Assembly (NCBI RefSeq): GCF_902705855.1
Contig: NZ_CACSIJ010000012.1
Location: 60 to 36,151, forward strand
DNA from: Zhongshania aliphaticivorans
GTDB lineage: Bacteria > Pseudomonadota > Gammaproteobacteria > Pseudomonadales > Spongiibacteraceae
Direction: 5' to 3'
DNA: 36,092 nucleotides
The position numbers were made by a program, and so were the translations under genes. Under the pieces are notes generated by a model, which saw nothing but the letters and a program-made list of their open reading frames with translations, did not search any database and was not told the DNA's origin. Position 1 is the first letter of the stretch. Each line of letters opens with the position of its first letter. This document shows, one piece after another, positions 15,905 to 26,002 of this stretch.

Positions 15905-17392
15905 TTATTGCAGCAGACTTAAGGCAGCCTGTGGAAGCGAGTTAGCCTGAGCGAGGATGGCAGTACCAGCCTGCTGGAGAATCTGCGCCTTCGTCAGGTT
16001 TGCGGTTTCCGCGGCAAAGTCAGCGTCTAGAATCCGACCACGTGATGCAGACAAGTTCTCAGAGATTGTCTGTAAGTTAGTAATCGTAGACTCGAAGCGG
16101 TTTTGAATCGCACCAAAGTCACTACGACGATCACTAACTGTGGTCAGTGCCGAATCAATCCGACGAATCATGTCGTTTGAGTCAGCGACCGTCAGTACAC
16201 TACTGCCAGACAAGCTACCTGATACAGCAGCGTCAGTTAGCCCCGCAGTTGTTGTGGCCGCAGTACCTGTAAAGGTGACTGCCTCATTAGCGTAGATGCT
16301 AAAAGTACCGTCTTCGTTTGCTTCGGCGGTGCCGTTGCTACCAAGCGCAGTATTAATCGCTGTCACAAGCTCTTCAGTAGATGCGTAGGTACCATCGGCA
16401 ACCGCCACCGCGTCAGCGTCACCAATTGCAATGCTAAAGTCACCGTCAACCGTCAAACCTCCTGCCACAGCGGCTGTCAGATCAGTACCATCTGTTCCAA
16501 CACCACCAGCAGGAAAGGTCGCTGGTGCTGTTGTAGAGTCAGCAACAGTATCTGGATCAATATCATAACCAGAGTTTGAGACTTCAGTACCAGCACCAGT
16601 CAGAGCACTAGTAACGGTGACATTATTGCCATCGTTTGTGACTACAAAATCAGCCCCTAAACCTGTCGACAAATCACTCACTAACGCATCTATATCGCCA
16701 GTATAATCTGCATTTAATGCCGCGGTGTTATCTTCTGTCCCATCTGTAAATGAGACCTCGATACCATCAGTGCCGCTTAAGTCAACCAACATACTGCTCG
16801 CATCAAAGGTAAATGAGCCTGATGTAGCTGCAACCTCATCGCTGCCAGCCAAACTTACTGACGTCGCCGATGCCGTTGCACCCACTGAGTCAAGACGCGT
16901 GCTAGAAGAGAGGTCAAGACTAATTGTCTCGCCTACATTGGCACCAATCTGGAACTGGGCATTACCAAACGAACCATCTAAGATCTTACGACCGTTAAAT
17001 GAAGTCTGTGAAGAAATACGATCAATCTCAGACAAACGTTGCTGAACTTCCGCATCAAGTGCGTTGCGGTCAGAATCAGAGTTAGTCGCGTTAGCTGACT
17101 GTACCGCCAACTCACGAATACGCTGTAGGTTGTTGGTCATTTCATCTAATGCAGACTCACCGGTTTGCGCTAGTGAGATACCATCGTTAGCGTTACGTAC
17201 CGCCTGGTTTAAACCATTAATTTGGGTTGTGAAGCGCGTAGAGATCGCCAAACCTGCGGCGTCATCTTTCGCGCTATTAATACGCAGGCCAGTAGAAAGG
17301 CGCTGCAGTGAAGTGTTCAATGTTTCTTGCGACTTTTGCAAATTACGCTGTGCATTCAGTGACGCAACATTGGTATTGATGCTTAGTGCCAT
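15905..17392 (-). CDS. fliC: FliC, flagellin
   Basis: Flagellin is the filament subunit. The 495-aa protein has conserved N-terminal D0/D1 ([39 protein letters not shown]) and C-terminal D1/D0 ([20 protein letters not shown], ending QAALSLLQ). The central region, about residues 170-400, is rich in Thr, Ala, Gly and Asp and is the surface-exposed variable part. Start ATG 17392 has AGGAG seven bases upstream. A TTG-type extension of six codons is rejected. Only one flagellin gene is in the window. It is isolated transcriptionally, with two sigma-28 candidate promoters upstream and tandem hairpins downstream. Confidence 0.98.
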   Translation of the reverse strand: MALSINTNVASLNAQRNLQKSQETLNTSLQRLSTGLRINSAKDDAAGLAISTRFTTQINGLNQAVRNANDGISLAQTGESALDEMTNNLQRIRELAVQSANATNSDSDRNALDAEVQQRLSEIDRISSQTSFNGRKILDGSFGNAQFQIGANVGETISLDLSSSTRLDSVGATASATSVSLAGSDEVAATSGSFTFDASSMLVDLSGTDGIEVSFTDGTEDNTAALNADYTGDIDALVSDLSTGLGADFVVTNDGNNVTVTSALTGAGTEVSNSGYDIDPDTVADSTTAPATFPAGGVGTDGTDLTAAVAGGLTVDGDFSIAIGDADAVAVADGTYASTEELVTAINTALGSNGTAEANEDGTFSIYANEAVTFTGTAATTTAGLTDAAVSGSLSGSSVLTVADSNDMIRRIDSALTTVSDRRSDFGAIQNRFESTITNLQTISENLSASRGRILDADFAAETANLTKAQILQQAGTAILAQANSLPQAALSLLQ

Positions 17393-17482
17393 GGTAAATC
17401 TCCTTTCCACTCTATGCGGTATAAAGACAAGTGTCTTTGATTAAGCACCAGCCTAAATGGCTGTATTTTGCTTTCACCCCAT

Positions 17483-17509
17483 ATAACGGAGTTTCAAGGA
17501 AGATCTTTA
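17483..17509 (-). promoter_or_regulatory. Candidate sigma-28 promoter of fliC (proximal)
   Basis: On the minus strand the site reads TAAAGATC-N11-TCCGTTAT, compared with TAAAGTTT-N11-GCCGATAG at flgM in this same window. The -35 box matches at 6 of 8 bases, the CCG core is kept and the spacing is exact. The leader would be about 84 bases. It is the better of two candidates before fliC. Confidence 0.5.
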
Positions 17510-17539
17510 AGTTTATTTAGTAAGTAGATGTACGCATTT

Positions 17540-17566
17540 GAGTCGGTATTAAGCATCTGAACTTAA
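17540..17566 (-). promoter_or_regulatory. Candidate sigma-28 promoter of fliC (distal)
   Basis: On the minus strand the site reads TTAAGTTC-N11-ACCGACTC. The -35 box resembles the sigma-28 consensus and the CCGA core is present with correct spacing, but the last three -10 bases differ. It lies 17 bases beyond the lpxR stop and would give a leader of about 140 bases. Confidence 0.35.
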
Positions 17567-17582
17567 CGGCAAATAGCGCCTT

Positions 17583-18551
17583 CTACAACTTATAGGCAAA
17601 GGTTAAACGTCCAAACTGCGTCAAATCCTGCAGTTCACTGTTCACTATATCTAGGTCGCTCAAGGCAAAAGTTAAAGAATATCGTTGTAGGGAATAGCGA
17701 ACGCCAACGGTAGCTCCCAACCTACTATGTTCATACTTTATAGAACGACTATCACGAAAGGTGTTTCCATCGGTATAGATTTGATTGAATATATATTCCA
17801 AGTTTAAGCCGAGATATAGATTCCAACCGACACCAATTGCCCGTGGATTTGTAATTCTCGCACTATCTAGTAGCGTTGTGCCATATGAGCTCGCCAGCTG
17901 TGTTCCGTAACGAAGAAAACCGCCAAGATTTATTCCGCTGGAAATTGTTCCTATATTAATCTCATTGGTGGCGATAAAATCCCAATCCATACTATCAGCC
18001 ACCCATAAGCGCCTCGCCCTGCCTCGGTCAAATTGAAATACTAATTCATTCTTAATCTGAGTATCCCAGCCTTGCGGCTGATCTGATGACAATAATTTAT
18101 GAATGACTTTCTGCGAATTCTCTGCCATAGAAAGAGGCCCAACGAAGCCGAGAGACGTACTTACTTTTTCCACATACTTATCTGCGAACAACAGGTAGCT
18201 ACTATTGACAAAAAGCAAGCCAGAGTATGGCAGTTCGTCTTCTGGAGGGTTCGGTTCTGATATATTTTGAGGCGTTATCATCGACTGCCCCACCGAGAGA
18301 ATGCTAACTGCACTACTAAAATGCTCGTCAGAAATAGTCCACATTAATGGCCTCAACAACCATGTGGCCTTAGGATGCCGCCCGTCATTTCCTGTATCGT
18401 AGAGAGACAAATACAGTCCATTGGTATAGCCGCCGTCGCTACCCACAAAAAAATCATTATCAAAAGCAAAGGACACCCAGTCTGTCTCTGCACGCACAGA
18501 AAAAGCCAAAGACCCAAGGATAAGAAATAGACCACAAACAGATAAGCGCAT
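17583..18551 (-). CDS. lpxR: LpxR-family lipid A 3'-O-deacylase (DUF2219)
   Basis: LpxR enzymes are 12-stranded outer-membrane barrels that remove the 3'-acyloxyacyl chain of lipid A. From ATG 18551 the protein is 322 aa with signal peptide MRLSVCGLFLILGSLAFSVR and cleavage near AETD. Family hallmarks are FAFDNDFFVGSDGGYTNGLY (Asn32, Asp33, Thr43, matching catalytic/Ca-binding positions of known LpxR), VGPLSMAENSQKVIHKLL (His151) and GWD at 161-163. It ends in a beta-strand with terminal aromatic/hydrophobic residues (FGRLTFAYKL). An upstream GTG at 18620 is rejected, since it would bury the signal peptide. The ribosome site is weak. Its place between flgL and fliC is unusual for the family. 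Confidence 0.82.
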   Translation of the reverse strand: MRLSVCGLFLILGSLAFSVRAETDWVSFAFDNDFFVGSDGGYTNGLYLSLYDTGNDGRHPKATWLLRPLMWTISDEHFSSAVSILSVGQSMITPQNISEPNPPEDELPYSGLLFVNSSYLLFADKYVEKVSTSLGFVGPLSMAENSQKVIHKLLSSDQPQGWDTQIKNELVFQFDRGRARRLWVADSMDWDFIATNEINIGTISSGINLGGFLRYGTQLASSYGTTLLDSARITNPRAIGVGWNLYLGLNLEYIFNQIYTDGNTFRDSRSIKYEHSRLGATVGVRYSLQRYSLTFALSDLDIVNSELQDLTQFGRLTFAYKL

Positions 18552-18909
18552 AAACACCGTATTACATATACCGCCAAGAAAGCGTTGAACTGACAGTCGA
18601 TAAAAATTATTCCGCCCCACGCAATACCCGACACCATATACTACTCAAAATCGTAGCAGATGACGGCCAGCAGCCATGGCAAAAGATATGAGTAATATAC
18701 CACTTTTAAGAAATTCAGCACCGCACTGAATTCCAAAACGGATACTTATGAAGATACACCTAGAGGTTTTAGTGTAAGCAACGATGAGGGTATATATGGT
18801 ATTAACTCGAAGAAAGTCCCGACGTGGCCATCCCTAATTTAAATAGCCGAAAATCAAAAGCCTAAAGCGCCAGCGTCGCCAGATCTAATGGACCGTCACC
18901 ACTCCCTGT
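18552..18909. other. Intergenic region between flgL and lpxR
   Basis: This 358-base gap lies downstream of flgL and upstream of lpxR (both minus). It holds one hairpin at 18712-18732 and probably the lpxR promoter, but no convincing -35/-10 or sigma-54/sigma-28 site was found. No short gene is supported. Confidence 0.45.
18712..18732 (-). terminator. Possible terminator after flgKL
   Basis: AATTCAG (18712-18718) pairs with CTGAATT (18726-18732) around a 7-base loop. In the direction of flgL transcription the stem is followed by TCTTAAAAG, a short T-rich tail. It would separate the flgKL message from lpxR. Confidence 0.35.
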
Positions 18910-20103
18910 TTATATGTAATTAAACAACGACAAGCCCTGAGTTTTAGCAAACGCTTGCTGCGCAGCCTGCAATGCCGTTTGCTGCTGGCTAAACCGAGAG
19001 ATGGCTTCAGCATAATCTAAATCATTAATCATACTTAGGTTTTCGGATATTTGCAGACTCGCGCCATCGTTAATATCGACTTGGCGTTGCAACGATTCCA
19101 TTCTTGAACCGATATTCGATTGGATTTGAATTAAATGATCTAAGGCTCGATCAAAGCCGCTAAGGGCCGTATTTATCTCGTTGTGTTGTGCCGCTCGCTG
19201 GGTTTGATCGTTGCGCGGAGTTTCTAAAGATTGGGCGAGAGCTTCAACCATTGAGAATATATCTTGTCGACCTGACGGCGCCAGTGCAAATTCGTCTCCA
19301 GCAGCGGGGTTCCCTTTTATGCTAACCGCCATTCCGCCAACAAGAATATCGCCACCGCTTAGGTAGTCTCCACTATCAATTATCGCGCCGCCGTCATCAA
19401 CAATGTCGTATTGGCTAGTACTACTAAACCGAATCGTGACATTGTCGTGATTAAACGCTTGTACATCCGCCACGCTGCCAGCGCTGATAATCCCCGTTCC
19501 GGCATTGGCACTTGCGGCGCTGGCAATAAACTTACCATTGCCATTAAGCATCCCCATGAAGACCTCTGAGCCTGGATCACCATCGGCCATCCGACGTGAG
19601 GGTCCAATTTGCAACTCTCGCCGACCATCATCGCCGTTATAAGTATAGCCGTTTGTGGTTTTAGAGAATGGTGCAACGTCTTCTTGATAACCCGCAAAAA
19701 TAAAATGGCCGCTACTATCTTTGGTATTAGCGTAGCTCACTAAATTCTCTAATTGCTGACGCAATTCCGAGGCGATTGATAGGCGCGATTCGTTACCCTG
19801 AGAATCATTGTTAGCTTGAATAGTCAGCTCACGAATACGCTGGACTACATCTATACTACTATCGACAACACCCTCTTCTAAGCGAAGGCGACTATCTAGT
19901 AAATCGGCATTACGCAAATACTGTGTAGTTTGATCTTGGGCACGATTTAACTCAAGGCTACGCACTGCTCCAACAGGGTCGTCAGAAGGCGTTAATAGAC
20001 GCTGTCCTGTCGACAGTTGTTGCTGAGTTGTTGCCAGTTTAGCTTGCTGATTTAGCATGCTAGTCAGACTATTACTGTACATTTGACTACTTGAGATTCT
20101 CAT
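18910..20103 (-). CDS. flgL: FlgL, hook-filament junction protein (HAP3)
   Basis: FlgL is the second junction protein between hook and filament. The 397-aa protein has flagellin-like N- and C-termini: MRISSSQMYSNSLTSMLNQQ with LSTGQRLLTPSDDPVGAVRS, and a C-terminus NDLDYAEAISRFSQQQTALQ ending QGLSLFNYI. The middle holds a variable insertion with an FlgK-like fold (NGYTYNGDDGRRELQIGP). ATG 20103 has GAGAG upstream. It follows flgK after 56 bases and ends the flgB-to-flgL run. Confidence 0.97.
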   Translation of the reverse strand: MRISSSQMYSNSLTSMLNQQAKLATTQQQLSTGQRLLTPSDDPVGAVRSLELNRAQDQTTQYLRNADLLDSRLRLEEGVVDSSIDVVQRIRELTIQANNDSQGNESRLSIASELRQQLENLVSYANTKDSSGHFIFAGYQEDVAPFSKTTNGYTYNGDDGRRELQIGPSRRMADGDPGSEVFMGMLNGNGKFIASAASANAGTGIISAGSVADVQAFNHDNVTIRFSSTSQYDIVDDGGAIIDSGDYLSGGDILVGGMAVSIKGNPAAGDEFALAPSGRQDIFSMVEALAQSLETPRNDQTQRAAQHNEINTALSGFDRALDHLIQIQSNIGSRMESLQRQVDINDGASLQISENLSMINDLDYAEAISRFSQQQTALQAAQQAFAKTQGLSLFNYI

Positions 20104-20159
20104 TTCATCGCTCTCAATTATCTACGCCTGTATTTACTTATGGTCGCCACGCTAACTAT

Positions 20160-22049
20160 TTAGCGAAACGCGCCCATTAAAGCCTGAAATAAATCATTTG
20201 CCACACTGGCGGCCTGCGCCGCGGCTTGATATGCCTGTTGAAATTTTAATAAATTAGCAGCTTCTTCATCTAAATTAACACCAGAGACAGACTGATGATT
20301 ACTCAGCGTTTGATTCAACAAATTTTCTTGTGACTGGTAGTTGATCTGCGCACTGCGCGTGGCTACAGCAATATCACCAACTAAACCATTCACAGTATCT
20401 TGAATACTAGCACTGCCACCATTGAGTACTTTACTGCTTTCTGCAGCAGCCATTTTTAACAAGTTTCGGTTGTCACCGATCGCATTGGTGTTTGCAGTAA
20501 TACTAAATTGATCTCCTGCTACTGGAGAACCACTAATAACAACTTTATTACCGTTGATCGTAATATCGGCCCCAGATGTAAAGCTATAACTCCCCGCACC
20601 ATTTATCTGGTACGTCGTTGCCGATAAGAATTGAACATCTATTGGATCTAGTAAATTAGGGTTATTACTATCAACCACATCGGTTTCTGATATTTGTCCC
20701 GAACCAATATTATTTAAATCAGTAGAGCTACGAGTTGCCGCCGCTGCCGCGATACCCGCTGGGTCAGTCATCACGACATTTAATTCGTCCGCCGCGCCTT
20801 TGGTAGAACGCAGTAAAAACTGGTCACCGACCGCCGCAGCGGAAGTCAAACTCAACGACACCCCGTCAACAATAAACGGATCTATTGCACTACCACTACC
20901 AGTAACCGATGTAAGCTCAGCGCCGCTGCTTTCGTCATAGAATCGCCAGCCGCTGCCATCTAAGCGAATAAGGGTATTACTGCCGGTCAGCGCCGACACG
21001 TCAGTTACCTCAGCATTAAATTGAGCATTACTACTATTATTCTTACTCCGATACACATCTGGATCTGGAACTGAAAATATATCCCCCCCCTGCACGCCGT
21101 TTAAATCCATTCCGGAGCGATTAAGACTATTTAGGGTATCGGCTATAGCCACGGTAAGGCGGCCCAATTCATTGTTGGTATCGCTAAGCACACCGTCTCG
21201 AAAATTTAAGGTGCCGCCCAAGCTACCACCGCGCAAACTATCGCTAATCACAGCGGGGTTACCGCCAAGATCGATGGCGACTTCTATACGGCTTGGATCA
21301 AATTCATTCGCCACTGCACGCATTGAGATTGCCCGATCCCCCAGCACTAACGCTTCGCCATTGCCAACAAATACGCTTATGCTGCCGTCGCTTTGCTCTA
21401 CCGAGGTGGTACCTACAAGCTCGTTAAGCTGCAGTAATGCTTGATCGCGCATGTCCAGTAAATCATTTGCTTCCGTGCCAAACTTACCCTGGGTTTTGCT
21501 GATTTTTAGATTGATGTCTGCAATTTGTGCACTGAGATCATTAATATCACTTACAGTTGCTGTAATACGAGTGTTTACGTCACGATCTAAGCTAGCCATC
21601 TGCGATGACATATCGGCAAAGCGATCACCCAAGCCCTGTGCCTCAGCCAGCATCAGCTGCCGAGCTGAGATTGACGAGGGATTATCTGCAACATCCTGCA
21701 AGCTATTATAAAAACGCGATAGCGAGGCGCTTAATCCAAGTTCGGTGTCAGCCAAGGTATTATCTACTTGGCTAGTGAGTTGATAATACGTATCCGCCTG
21801 AGAGAATGCGGCTTGAGAGTAACGTAACTGGTCTACTGTAAAGCTGTCGTATACGCGACTTATCGACGATACTTTAACCCCAGAGCCAACGGTGATGCTC
21901 CCAGACTGCTGGGGTATACGAGTGGCAAAATCAACCCTCTGGCGGCTATAACCCTCGGTGTCCGCGTTGGCAATATTATGACTGGTGGTTGCCAAAGCCC
22001 GCTGATATGAAATCAGTCCCGACAATGCATTACCTAACATATCACCCAT
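20160..22049 (-). CDS. flgK: FlgK, hook-filament junction protein (HAP1)
   Basis: FlgK caps the hook and forms the first junction zone. The 629-aa protein starts MGDMLGNALSGLISYQRALA with the conserved SHNIANADTEGYSRQRVDFA, and ends with VNLDEEAANLLKFQQAYQAA and a short Ala-rich helix, as in the family. The centre is an expanded variable region. ATG 22049 has AGGGG seven bases upstream, and the gene starts 10 bases after the flgJ stop, so it is in the same operon. Confidence 0.97.
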   Translation of the reverse strand: MGDMLGNALSGLISYQRALATTSHNIANADTEGYSRQRVDFATRIPQQSGSITVGSGVKVSSISRVYDSFTVDQLRYSQAAFSQADTYYQLTSQVDNTLADTELGLSASLSRFYNSLQDVADNPSSISARQLMLAEAQGLGDRFADMSSQMASLDRDVNTRITATVSDINDLSAQIADINLKISKTQGKFGTEANDLLDMRDQALLQLNELVGTTSVEQSDGSISVFVGNGEALVLGDRAISMRAVANEFDPSRIEVAIDLGGNPAVISDSLRGGSLGGTLNFRDGVLSDTNNELGRLTVAIADTLNSLNRSGMDLNGVQGGDIFSVPDPDVYRSKNNSSNAQFNAEVTDVSALTGSNTLIRLDGSGWRFYDESSGAELTSVTGSGSAIDPFIVDGVSLSLTSAAAVGDQFLLRSTKGAADELNVVMTDPAGIAAAAATRSSTDLNNIGSGQISETDVVDSNNPNLLDPIDVQFLSATTYQINGAGSYSFTSGADITINGNKVVISGSPVAGDQFSITANTNAIGDNRNLLKMAAAESSKVLNGGSASIQDTVNGLVGDIAVATRSAQINYQSQENLLNQTLSNHQSVSGVNLDEEAANLLKFQQAYQAAAQAASVANDLFQALMGAFR

Positions 22050-22059
22050 GACTTACCCC

Positions 22060-22506
22060 TTATTTACTGTAGGACTTATCGGCCGACAGACTAAAATCTT
22101 GAATACTGCGTTCGATACCACCGAGTTGCTGCAAGCGATTGCGCAGCGCCAAACCTTCACCGCTAAGCGCCATAGCGTCGTCGGAGAGTGATTCTGAACC
22201 TTGACCAGCGGGGCCTTGTATTTGTTTTACGATGGCATCTGCCATGCCTATGCCGCCCTGACCAGACAAAGTTACCGACAACTGGCTGTCGAGCATTTCT
22301 TCGTACATGCCGACACTACTTTCAGTAAACAGACCACCTTCAGGTACGGCAGCCCGCATGCTCTTTAGCATCATTTGCAAAAATAGCGCTTCAAACTGCT
22401 TGGCAACCGGCTCAATCGCTTCTTCTGGCGAGCTTTCGGCGTCGCGACGCAATGACGCTAAGCCCGAGAAGTCGTGGTAATTACCTGCTGCTTTAACGTC
22501 CATCAT
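22060..22506 (-). CDS. flgJ: FlgJ, rod-binding domain only
   Basis: FlgJ caps the growing rod. In enteric bacteria and Pseudomonas it also has a C-terminal muramidase domain that opens the peptidoglycan. This 148-aa protein holds only the rod-binding part: EAIEPVAKQFEALFLQMMLK then SMRAAVPEGGLF and MYEEMLDSQLSVTLSGQGGI. A Ser-rich helical tail follows and no glucosaminidase motif is present. The next gene, flgK, starts 10 bases on, so there is no room for a lost second domain. ATG 22506 or the adjacent ATG 22503 (better spaced from GGGGG) may start it. Confidence 0.95.
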   Translation of the reverse strand: MMDVKAAGNYHDFSGLASLRRDAESSPEEAIEPVAKQFEALFLQMMLKSMRAAVPEGGLFTESSVGMYEEMLDSQLSVTLSGQGGIGMADAIVKQIQGPAGQGSESLSDDAMALSGEGLALRNRLQQLGGIERSIQDFSLSADKSYSK

Positions 22507-22529
22507 GAAGCCCCCATTGTTATCAGACT

Positions 22530-23663
22530 TTAAATAACCAAAAGCTCAGCGCGCAAAGCGCCAGCCTGATCTAAGGCTTCAAGAATGGCCACCAAGTCAC
22601 TTGGCGAGGCCCCCACATTATTAATTGCCTTTACGATGTCTTCTAAGGTCACGCCAGCGTCTAGCAAAAACATCCGCGAGCCGCTTTCTTGCACAGCGAT
22701 ATCTGATTTTTGGGCGGCAACCGTTTCGCCGCCACGAGAAAATGCGCCTGGCTGAGACACCTCAACACTTTCCGAGATCGACACAGTTAATGAGCCATGA
22801 CTTACCGCCGCTGGCATAACCCGCACATTTCCGCCGATAACAATGGTGCCAGTTCGCGAATTAACCACTACCCTTGCGCCCGCTTCAGACGGCGTTATCT
22901 CTAGACCTTCGAGCATAGATATAAATGTAACACTGCGGTCAGCATTGCTTGGCCCTAGAACTTTTACCGTAGCAGAGTCCATCGCGCTTGCCGTGCCTTC
23001 ACCAAATTTTGAATTAATTTCTTCTGCCAAACGACGAGCAGTCGTAAAATCTGATTTTTTCAGATTCAGCATAATTTCACCGTTAGCTGACATCACGCTG
23101 GGGGCCGCGCGCTCAACAATGGCCCCATTGGGAATACGGCCCGCACTGGGAATATTTACCGTCACCCTTGATCCATCGGCACCAGACACACCCAAACCAC
23201 CCACTAACAAACTGCCCTGAGCAACCGCATAAACCTGCCCATCTGCCCCATTCATGGGTGCCATTAACAAGCTGCCACCGCGCAAACTAGCCGCGTTCCC
23301 AATAGAAGAAACCGTCACGTCTATGGTTTGACCGGGCTTAGCGAATGCGGGCAAACTGGCATGCACGGTCACTGCAGCTACATTCTTTAATTGCGGATTA
23401 ACGTTGTCTGGCACCCTTACACCAAAGCCCGTCAACATATTGCGAATACTCTGAATAGTGAATGGAGCTTGGCTGGTTTGATCACCCGTGCCACTTAGTC
23501 CCACCACTAAACCGTAGCCAACCAATTGGTTTTCGCGCACACCAGCAACATTAACTAAGTCTTTAACTCGCTCGGCATTGGCCGCAGGAATCGTGCAACT
23601 AAGCATCAATGCCACCACTGCAAGTACTTTGCGAAAATGTGTAACGCGATTTATTACCAGCAT
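22530..23663 (-). CDS. flgI: FlgI, P-ring protein
   Basis: FlgI assembles the periplasmic P ring around the rod. From ATG 23663 the protein is 377 aa with signal peptide [20 protein letters not shown]...ANA, and the mature start [20 protein letters not shown] is highly conserved. [32 protein letters not shown] and the C-terminal [20 protein letters not shown] confirm it. A TTG 15 bases earlier overlaps flgH and is rejected; GAGG lies nine bases before the chosen ATG. Export is by Sec. Confidence 0.97.
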   Translation of the reverse strand: MLVINRVTHFRKVLAVVALMLSCTIPAANAERVKDLVNVAGVRENQLVGYGLVVGLSGTGDQTSQAPFTIQSIRNMLTGFGVRVPDNVNPQLKNVAAVTVHASLPAFAKPGQTIDVTVSSIGNAASLRGGSLLMAPMNGADGQVYAVAQGSLLVGGLGVSGADGSRVTVNIPSAGRIPNGAIVERAAPSVMSANGEIMLNLKKSDFTTARRLAEEINSKFGEGTASAMDSATVKVLGPSNADRSVTFISMLEGLEITPSEAGARVVVNSRTGTIVIGGNVRVMPAAVSHGSLTVSISESVEVSQPGAFSRGGETVAAQKSDIAVQESGSRMFLLDAGVTLEDIVKAINNVGASPSDLVAILEALDQAGALRAELLVI

Positions 23664-23674
23664 ATTGGCTAACC

Positions 23675-24379
23675 TCAAAAGGGCGACAGTACAGACTGAA
23701 ACAAACGTCCCAGCCAGCCCATAGAATTTGCGTCTGCCAATGCACCTTTACCACTGTAGGTAATGCGCGCATCAGCCACTTTGTACGATGGCACTGCGTT
23801 GTCGGCACCAATATCTTCTGGGCGCACAATGCCTTTAATGCGAATAAATTCTTCACCTTGATTTATGGTTACCCACTTTTCGCCGCGAACTCGCAAGCTG
23901 CCATTACGCAGCACTTCAGACACGGTAACGGTAATGCTGCCGGTCAAACTATTACTTTGACTGCTGGTGCCCTGCCCCGAGAAATCTTGATCTGAAGACA
24001 CACCGGAATTGACGATGGGGACGCCGTTGTGGGTTACACCACGACCAAGTAAGGTCACCGTGGGGATAGCAAGATTGCTCTCTTTACCCGTTGCGGTACT
24101 TGACGATTTTGAGGCATCGGTTTTTTCTTCTAGGTTAATCGTAATAATGTCGCCAACTTGGCGTGCGCGACGATCAAGAAACAAGCTCATGCCGTAACCG
24201 GAGCGATAAATCGAGCCCATATTACTAACGTCTTCCGTTACCGCCGTCGGTGCAGCCGATTCATAATCCGCAGACTTATCTTTAGGAGGTGCTGAGGCAC
24301 AGGCCGACATCAGACTAACAAGCGTTAGCGCTATAATTGTTTTTACGAGCCGCATACTTATTACTGAGGTGTTGATCAT
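23675..24379 (-). CDS. flgH: FlgH, L-ring lipoprotein
   Basis: FlgH forms the outer-membrane L ring. The 234-aa protein has a lipoprotein signal ending LMSAC with the lipidated cysteine at 27, and family blocks [40 protein letters not shown] and [20 protein letters not shown], then [15 protein letters not shown] 24379 has GGGA upstream. ATG 24355 (MRLVKT) would give a shorter, also plausible signal peptide. It ends at TGA 23675, 11 bases before the flgI start. Confidence 0.97.
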   Translation of the reverse strand: MINTSVISMRLVKTIIALTLVSLMSACASAPPKDKSADYESAAPTAVTEDVSNMGSIYRSGYGMSLFLDRRARQVGDIITINLEEKTDASKSSSTATGKESNLAIPTVTLLGRGVTHNGVPIVNSGVSSDQDFSGQGTSSQSNSLTGSITVTVSEVLRNGSLRVRGEKWVTINQGEEFIRIKGIVRPEDIGADNAVPSYKVADARITYSGKGALADANSMGWLGRLFQSVLSPF

Positions 24380-24426
24380 GTCAATCGTCCCGTTTGCCCT
24401 GCTAGCATCAGCCTTATGGGTATTTA

Positions 24427-25212
24427 TTAGAGATTGTTATTTACGTATTGCATCATTTGGTCACTGGTCGCGATAGCCTTGGAATTCATTTCGTAGGCGC
24501 GCTGGGTTTCAATCATATTCACCAACTCTTCAACCACATTAACATTTGATCCTTCTAAGGCACCTTGCTGAATACTGCCTAAGCCGCTCAACCCCGGTGT
24601 TCCCGTTTGCGGCGCACCACTGGATGCAGACTCCATATATAAATTTTCGCCACGTGCTTGCAGGCCAGATGCATTTACGAAATCGGCCAACTGAAAGCTA
24701 CCCAACTGTACTGGCGAAGCATTACCTGCCAGCACCGCGCTCACCACACCGTCTGATCCCACCGTGACACTTAAGGCGCCCTGCGGAACGGTAATACCTG
24801 GATCAACAATATTGCCGGTATTGGTCACAATTTGGCCTTGGTCATCTAACTGAAATGAGCCATCGCGAGTATATGCCGCAGTGCCATCTGGCATTTGTAC
24901 TTGGAAGAAACCACGACCGTTTATCGCTACATCCAATGAATTATTGGTTTGAGTCATGGTGCCCTGAGCAAAAATCTTTTCAGTGGAAACCACCCGCACC
25001 CCGGTACCTACGTGCATACCGCTTGGAGAACGAGTTTGCTGTGATGTCTGCCCACCAACCTGACGCATATTTTGATATAGCAAATCTTCAAAGGACGCAC
25101 GGTCGCGTTTAAAGCCGGTGGTATTGGCGTTCGCCAAGTTGTTACTGACCACCTGCATACGCGTTTGCTGAGCGTCGAGTCCGGTTTTGGCAACCCAAAG
25201 TGATGAATTCAT
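24427..25212 (-). CDS. flgG: FlgG, distal rod protein
   Basis: FlgG forms the distal rod, the drive shaft through the P and L rings. The 261-aa protein is of standard length and has [40 protein letters not shown], the rod-specific [13 protein letters not shown] region, and the C-terminal [20 protein letters not shown] with [22 protein letters not shown] 25212 has AGGA seven bases upstream. It follows flgF after 12 bases. Confidence 0.98.
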   Translation of the reverse strand: MNSSLWVAKTGLDAQQTRMQVVSNNLANANTTGFKRDRASFEDLLYQNMRQVGGQTSQQTRSPSGMHVGTGVRVVSTEKIFAQGTMTQTNNSLDVAINGRGFFQVQMPDGTAAYTRDGSFQLDDQGQIVTNTGNIVDPGITVPQGALSVTVGSDGVVSAVLAGNASPVQLGSFQLADFVNASGLQARGENLYMESASSGAPQTGTPGLSGLGSIQQGALEGSNVNVVEELVNMIETQRAYEMNSKAIATSDQMMQYVNNNL

Positions 25213-25224
25213 AATTAATTCCTC

Positions 25225-25968
25225 TTATTCCATGCGCAGCAAACGGCTGCCTGATTCGGCCATTGTGTCGGCGGTACTCATGACCTTAACTTGCATTTCA
25301 AACTGTCTTGCCAATGCAATCATGGTGACCATCGCGTCTACCGTATTTACATTTGACGACTCTAAACTACCCGCGCTAATTCTAATTTCGGCAGACGTTT
25401 CCGCCACGCCGCCATTGCGCATGCGCATTAAACCGTCGTTACCTTTTTCTAGATCTGCCGGTGCCGCATCGACTAAACGAATTCGATCGACAGTGGCAAT
25501 AGATTCTGGCCCTTGACCAAGTGGCACGATGGAAACGGTGCCGTCTTCGCCAATCATCAAACTTTCGTGTTCAGGTATCGCCACTGGGCCGCCATCCCCC
25601 ATTACCGGCTGGCCTGCCCCGTTAAATAACATCCCGTCTGCGCTAATTCTAAAGTCACCACGACGTGAATAAGCTTCGCTACCGTCGGCGGCCTGAACTG
25701 CAAACCAGCCTTGGTCACCGCGAATAGCGACATCCAAATCACGCCCCGTGGTGGTCACAACACCGGTAGAAAAATCACTAGCCTGTCCTTCAAGAACAGG
25801 ATTAAAACGGGTTTCCATACCAGGGCCGGCAACCTGACGGGACAGCAAATTTTGAAAGTCACCACGAAAGCCCGCCGTGCTCACATTCGCCAAGTTATTG
25901 GCGTTAGTTGCCTGCGCTTGCTGGGTGCTTTTAGCACCCATCATGCCGATGTAAAGTAACTTATCCAT
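25225..25968 (-). CDS. flgF: FlgF, proximal rod protein
   Basis: FlgF is one of the proximal rod subunits. The 247-aa protein has MDKLLYIGMMGAKSTQQAQA, NANNLANVSTAGFRGDFQNL, a family-specific middle, and the C-terminal rod/hook tail ESSNVNTVDAMVTMIALARQ FEMQVKVM. ATG 25968 is preceded by GGGAGG. It lies between flgE and flgG with short gaps of 34 and 12 bases. Confidence 0.97.
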   Translation of the reverse strand: MDKLLYIGMMGAKSTQQAQATNANNLANVSTAGFRGDFQNLLSRQVAGPGMETRFNPVLEGQASDFSTGVVTTTGRDLDVAIRGDQGWFAVQAADGSEAYSRRGDFRISADGMLFNGAGQPVMGDGGPVAIPEHESLMIGEDGTVSIVPLGQGPESIATVDRIRLVDAAPADLEKGNDGLMRMRNGGVAETSAEIRISAGSLESSNVNTVDAMVTMIALARQFEMQVKVMSTADTMAESGSRLLRME

Positions 25969-26002
25969 AAACCCTCCCGATCAGTCTGTGCTTGTCGTAT
26001 GA

